A stretch of DNA of 64,000 bases, from contig NZ_JAAXCQ010000016.1 in NCBI RefSeq assembly GCF_012272855.1, forward strand, positions 1 through 64,000, read 5' to 3'. How positions within the stretch are numbered: position 1 is the first letter of the stretch; every line of letters starts with the position of its first letter. Position numbers and translations under genes: made by a program. The notes below the pieces were generated by a model. The model was not told where the DNA came from and searched no databases. It was given only the letters and a program-made list of their open reading frames with translations. The DNA is from Arenibacter sp. 6A1. GTDB taxonomy: Bacteria > Bacteroidota > Bacteroidia > Flavobacteriales > Flavobacteriaceae. Below, piece by piece: positions 61,640 through 64,000 of this stretch.

Positions 61640-62555
61640 CTGTGATCAATTTTTTTAATCGACTAAATTCTTCCTTAGAATTAAAGGCAATAGTAATTTT
61701 ACCTTTTCCTTTTTCCGAAGCTTTAATATCTACTTTGGTTGATAGGTAGTTCGAAAAAGAACCAAGATTTTCTTTAATAAATTCTGGCTGAAGGTTTGGC
61801 TTTTTTTGGACTGGAGGAATATTTGCTCCAGCATCGCCGTTTAGTATTCTTTCTTGATATTCCTTAACAGCTTTTTCTGTATCTCTAACCGAAAGGTTTT
61901 CGCCTACGATTTTCTCATAGAGTGCTAATTGGTCTTTTTGCTTCTCTATATTTACCAAAGCCCTTCCGTGGCCCATAGAAACAAAACCATCGCGAATACC
62001 GGTCTGAATAATAGGGTCTAACCGTAGTAAGCGAAGGTAGTTGGTGATGGTTGAGCGTTTTTTTCCGACTCTTTCGCTCATTTTTTCCTGAGTCAATTGA
62101 ATTTCATCAATTAACCTTTGGTATGATAAAGCTATCTCTATAGGGTCTAGATCTTGTCGTTGGATATTTTCTACCAAGGCCATTTCCAAGGACTCTTGGT
62201 CGTTGGCAATACGGATATAAGCCGGAATGGTTTCTAAACCGATCAGTTTGGAGGCCCTAAAACGTCGTTCCCCAGAAACTAACTGATAGCTATTAAAATC
62301 GAGTTTTCTGACCGTAATGGGCTGAATAACCCCTAGTTCCTTAATGGAAGAGGCCAGTTCTTGCAGTGCTTCATCGTTAAAATTGGAACGTGGTTGGAAA
62401 GGGTTTACTGAGATGCTTTCCAGATCTAATTCTACAATATTGCCAACTACTTTATCGGCATTTTTGTCGGATACCGATTGTATATCATTGTTAGGGTCTT
62501 TTAATAAGGCCGATAGGCCTCGTCCTAGTGCTTGTTTTTTGATTGCTTTCGCCAT
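61632..62555 (-). CDS. parB: chromosome partitioning protein ParB
   Basis: A 307-residue DNA-binding CTPase. The N-terminal box is KQALGRGLSALL. The ParB/Srx domain (about 45-130) contains NPFQPRSNF, GERRFRASK and EMALVENIQRQDLDPIE. The helix-turn-helix region (about 145-200) follows, with KRSTITNYLRLLRL, and then a C-terminal dimerisation segment. It spreads from parS sites with CTP and works with ParA. The ATG overlaps the parA stop by one base. I see no clear parS site within this window. Confidence 0.94.
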   Translation of the reverse strand: MAKAIKKQALGRGLSALLKDPNNDIQSVSDKNADKVVGNIVELDLESISVNPFQPRSNFNDEALQELASSIKELGVIQPITVRKLDFNSYQLVSGERRFRASKLIGLETIPAYIRIANDQESLEMALVENIQRQDLDPIEIALSYQRLIDEIQLTQEKMSERVGKKRSTITNYLRLLRLDPIIQTGIRDGFVSMGHGRALVNIEKQKDQLALYEKIVGENLSVRDTEKAVKEYQERILNGDAGANIPPVQKKPNLQPEFIKENLGSFSNYLSTKVDIKASEKGKGKITIAFNSKEEFSRLKKLITGE

Positions 62556-63328
62556 TATACTGTTTCCTTGTTTTTCACTACAACTTCATGGGCCAAATTT
62601 AGGTAATTGGCGGCTCCTTTACTACTGGCGTCGTATTTAATAATGCTTTCTCCGTAACTAGGGGCTTCGCTAAGTCTAACATTTCGTTGAATGATAGTGT
62701 CGAAGACCATTTCGGAAAAATGGTTTTTTACTTCTTCCACCACCTGATTTGATAATCGTAGTCTAGAATCGTACATGGTGAGTACCATGCCCTCTATATC
62801 TAAGTCTGGGTTATGGATTTTTTGAACACTTTTAATAGTGTTTAATAACTTGCCCAATCCTTCCAAGGCAAAATATTCGCACTGAATAGGGATCATGACA
62901 GAGTCTGCCGATGTTAAGGCATTAAGGGTCAGAAGCCCTAGAGAAGGAGCACAGTCTATAAGAATATAGTCGTAATCGTTTTTCAGGTCTCTTATTGCTT
63001 TTTTCATCATATACTCCCTTTCGTCCTGATCTACAAGTTCTATTTCAATAGCAACAAGATCAATGTGGGCAGGAATAAGGTCGACATTAGGAGAAGAGGT
63101 TTTTACAATCATTTCCTTGGCAGCTTTGGTATGCTCCAAAAGTTGATAGGTGCCATACGCTACACTTTCGACATCGATACCTAAGCCAGAAGTGGCATTT
63201 GCTTGTGGATCAGCATCAATAAGTAATACTTTTTTTTCCAAAACCCCCAAAGAGGCAGCCAAGTTTACCGAAGTAGTAGTTTTTCCTACCCCTCCTTTTT
63301 GATTCGCAATAGCAATTATTTTGCCCAT
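62555..63328 (-). CDS. parA: chromosome partitioning ATPase ParA
   Basis: A 257-residue deviant Walker ATPase of the Soj/ParA type. The deviant Walker A is KGGVGKTTT near residue 10, with Walker B in YILIDCAPSLG near 120 and the ADPQANATSGLG switch near 40. It moves ParB-parS complexes for origin segregation. It is the first gene of the leftward parA-parB-DUF5683-dapB-lepB cluster; the promoter presumably lies in the 150 bp upstream. Confidence 0.95.
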   Translation of the reverse strand: MGKIIAIANQKGGVGKTTTSVNLAASLGVLEKKVLLIDADPQANATSGLGIDVESVAYGTYQLLEHTKAAKEMIVKTSSPNVDLIPAHIDLVAIEIELVDQDEREYMMKKAIRDLKNDYDYILIDCAPSLGLLTLNALTSADSVMIPIQCEYFALEGLGKLLNTIKSVQKIHNPDLDIEGMVLTMYDSRLRLSNQVVEEVKNHFSEMVFDTIIQRNVRLSEAPSYGESIIKYDASSKGAANYLNLAHEVVVKNKETV

Positions 63329-63477
63329 TTTCCTAGTAAGTTAGAGGGTAAAAATACAATTATTTATGGTGTTATAAAATGTAATTTGTTAACACAAAGT
63401 GAATAACTTAAGGTATAATTTGTTAAATAAAGTTAATAACTAAAGGTGGTCGCGAACAATAAATGATTATAGGGGGC

Positions 63478-64000
63478 TTAATCGATCAATATTTTCAAAA
63501 TTTCAATGGCGGCATCGCTTATTTTAGTCCCTGGACCATAAATAGCCACCGCTCCAGCATCATGTAAGTAGGCGTAATCTTGTTTAGGAACTACCCCTCC
63601 GACGATCACCATAATATCTTCACGTCCATGGACTTTTAATTCCTGTAATACTTGTGGTACCAATGTTTTGTGTCCACCTGCTAAAGAGGAGACCCCTAGA
63701 ATATGTACGTCGTTTTCCACGGCTTGTTTTGCGGCTTCTGCCGGGGTTTGGAAAAGTGGACCTATATCTACATCGAAGCCTAGATCGGCATAGCCGGTTG
63801 CCACTACCTTTGCCCCACGGTCGTGCCCATCTTGGCCCATTTTTGCAATCATGATACGTGGCCTACGGCCTTCCTGCTCTGCAAAAATGTCGGCCAATTC
63901 GCGTGCTTTTTTAAAGCTATCATTATTCTTTATTTCTTTTGAATACACCCCGGTAAACGATTTTGTTTCTGCTATATGGCGCCCAAAAGCTTCTTCAAGA
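63478..64000 (-). CDS. scpA: methylmalonyl-CoA mutase large subunit, 3' part (cut by window edge)
   Basis: The minus-strand frame is open from the window edge to the stop at 63478, 174 codons. An internal GTG at 63948 is not the true start, since coding continues upstream with LEEAFGRHIAETK as in mutase. The visible part is the cobalamin-binding domain: GQDGHDRGAKVV with the B12-ligand His, the SSLAGGH motif and GGVVPKQDY. The enzyme interconverts methylmalonyl-CoA and succinyl-CoA. Start and catalytic TIM barrel are outside the window; the small-subunit gene would be expected next to it. Confidence 0.93.
   Translation of the reverse strand, partial: LEEAFGRHIAETKSFTGVYSKEIKNNDSFKKARELADIFAEQEGRRPRIMIAKMGQDGHDRGAKVVATGYADLGFDVDIGPLFQTPAEAAKQAVENDVHILGVSSLAGGHKTLVPQVLQELKVHGREDIMVIVGGVVPKQDYAYLHDAGAVAIYGPGTKISDAAIEILKILID

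Noticed and set aside
63329-63477. Possible parS site near parAB
   Set aside because: The GTTAACAC...GTGAATAAC-like sequence near 63389-63407 is not a proper inverted repeat and does not match the parS consensus.
63478-63948. Stand-alone cobalamin-binding protein starting at GTG 63948
   Set aside because: The frame continues upstream to the window edge with methylmalonyl-CoA mutase sequence, so this is the end of a larger gene.
1-64000. Prophage, transposon, CRISPR, toxin-antitoxin or secretion island
   Set aside because: No integrase, transposase, repeat-spacer array, tRNA-linked junction or cluster of unfamiliar genes was found; gene content is typical flavobacterial core.

Overview
The window is a 64 kb chromosomal segment of a member of the Flavobacteriaceae (Bacteroidota). 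Several independent signs point there: a gliding-motility gldI gene, the order parA-parB-DUF5683-dapB-lepB, Bacteroidota-restricted families (OstA-like, DUF3810, DUF6048/DUF6452, DUF6122, DUF6503, CCC-motif protein), a 6S RNA of the Flavobacteria type between zapA and rny, AT-rich DNA, no Shine-Dalgarno signals, and promoters of the Bacteroidota type (TTG, about 17-23 nt, then TAnnTTTG). The genus cannot be fixed from sequence alone. Almost everything is core, vertically inherited gene content. I see no prophage, transposase, CRISPR array, tRNA, secretion system or defence island.

Layout. 1-80: 3' end of a 5S rRNA and its terminator, so an rRNA operon lies just left of the window. 80-730: gene-free, with a 13-bp tandem repeat and one copy of a dispersed structured repeat. 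0.7-6.8 kb: TrhA/hemolysin III, DUF4268, ZIP transporter, a THUMP-domain RNA methyltransferase, then rlmD-DUF6452-DUF6048. 7.1-12.1 kb: ornithine aminotransferase, small membrane proteins, an Smr-domain protein, a cysteine desulfurase. 12.2-17.6 kb: a possible CsgG/LpoB-like protein, an M23 peptidase, then a coiled-coil protein, zapA, 6S RNA and RNase Y. 18-27.4 kb: DUF349 protein; a leftward TPR-DUF368-DUF368-aroE run; a class III aminotransferase and an OstA/LptA-like protein. 27.5-33.7 kb: spoT-fur-purA, an M48 protease and a TrmH-type methyltransferase. 33.7-39 kb: a DUF6503 lipoprotein and a two-gene amidohydrolase operon. 39.3-48.5 kb: DUF3810, pepD, a CBS protein, a cyclophilin-FKBP fusion with gldI, a DHH phosphoesterase, ndk, and recF-lipoprotein-DUF721. 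48.6-54.9 kb: rightward TPR, ribH, a small membrane protein, mutL, two rhomboids and an EEP-family protein. 55-57.2 kb: a DUF1080 / Gfo-Idh-MocA pair. 57.3-63.3 kb: the leftward parAB-DUF5683-dapB-lepB-WbqC-DUF6122 cluster. 63.5-64 kb: the 3' part of methylmalonyl-CoA mutase, cut by the window edge.

Working together, the genes cover RNA modification and turnover (rlmD, THUMP methyltransferase, TrmH, RNase Y, 6S RNA), stringent and iron/metal control (spoT, fur, ZIP), envelope biogenesis and quality control (OstA-like, M23, M48, lepB, rhomboids, two DUF368 lipid-carrier translocases, GldI and the PPIase fusion), chromosome maintenance and division (parAB, zapA, mutL, recF) and amino-acid metabolism (rocD, class III aminotransferase, aroE, dapB, pepD).

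No complete new system is evident. The points most worth a second look are the three-copy structured repeat, the MutL lacking its endonuclease metal motifs, the amidohydrolase operon in which two of three domains have lost the metal-binding HxH motif, the cysteine-rich insert in ornithine aminotransferase, a set of apparently leaderless promoters, and decayed or very small reading frames in two gaps.
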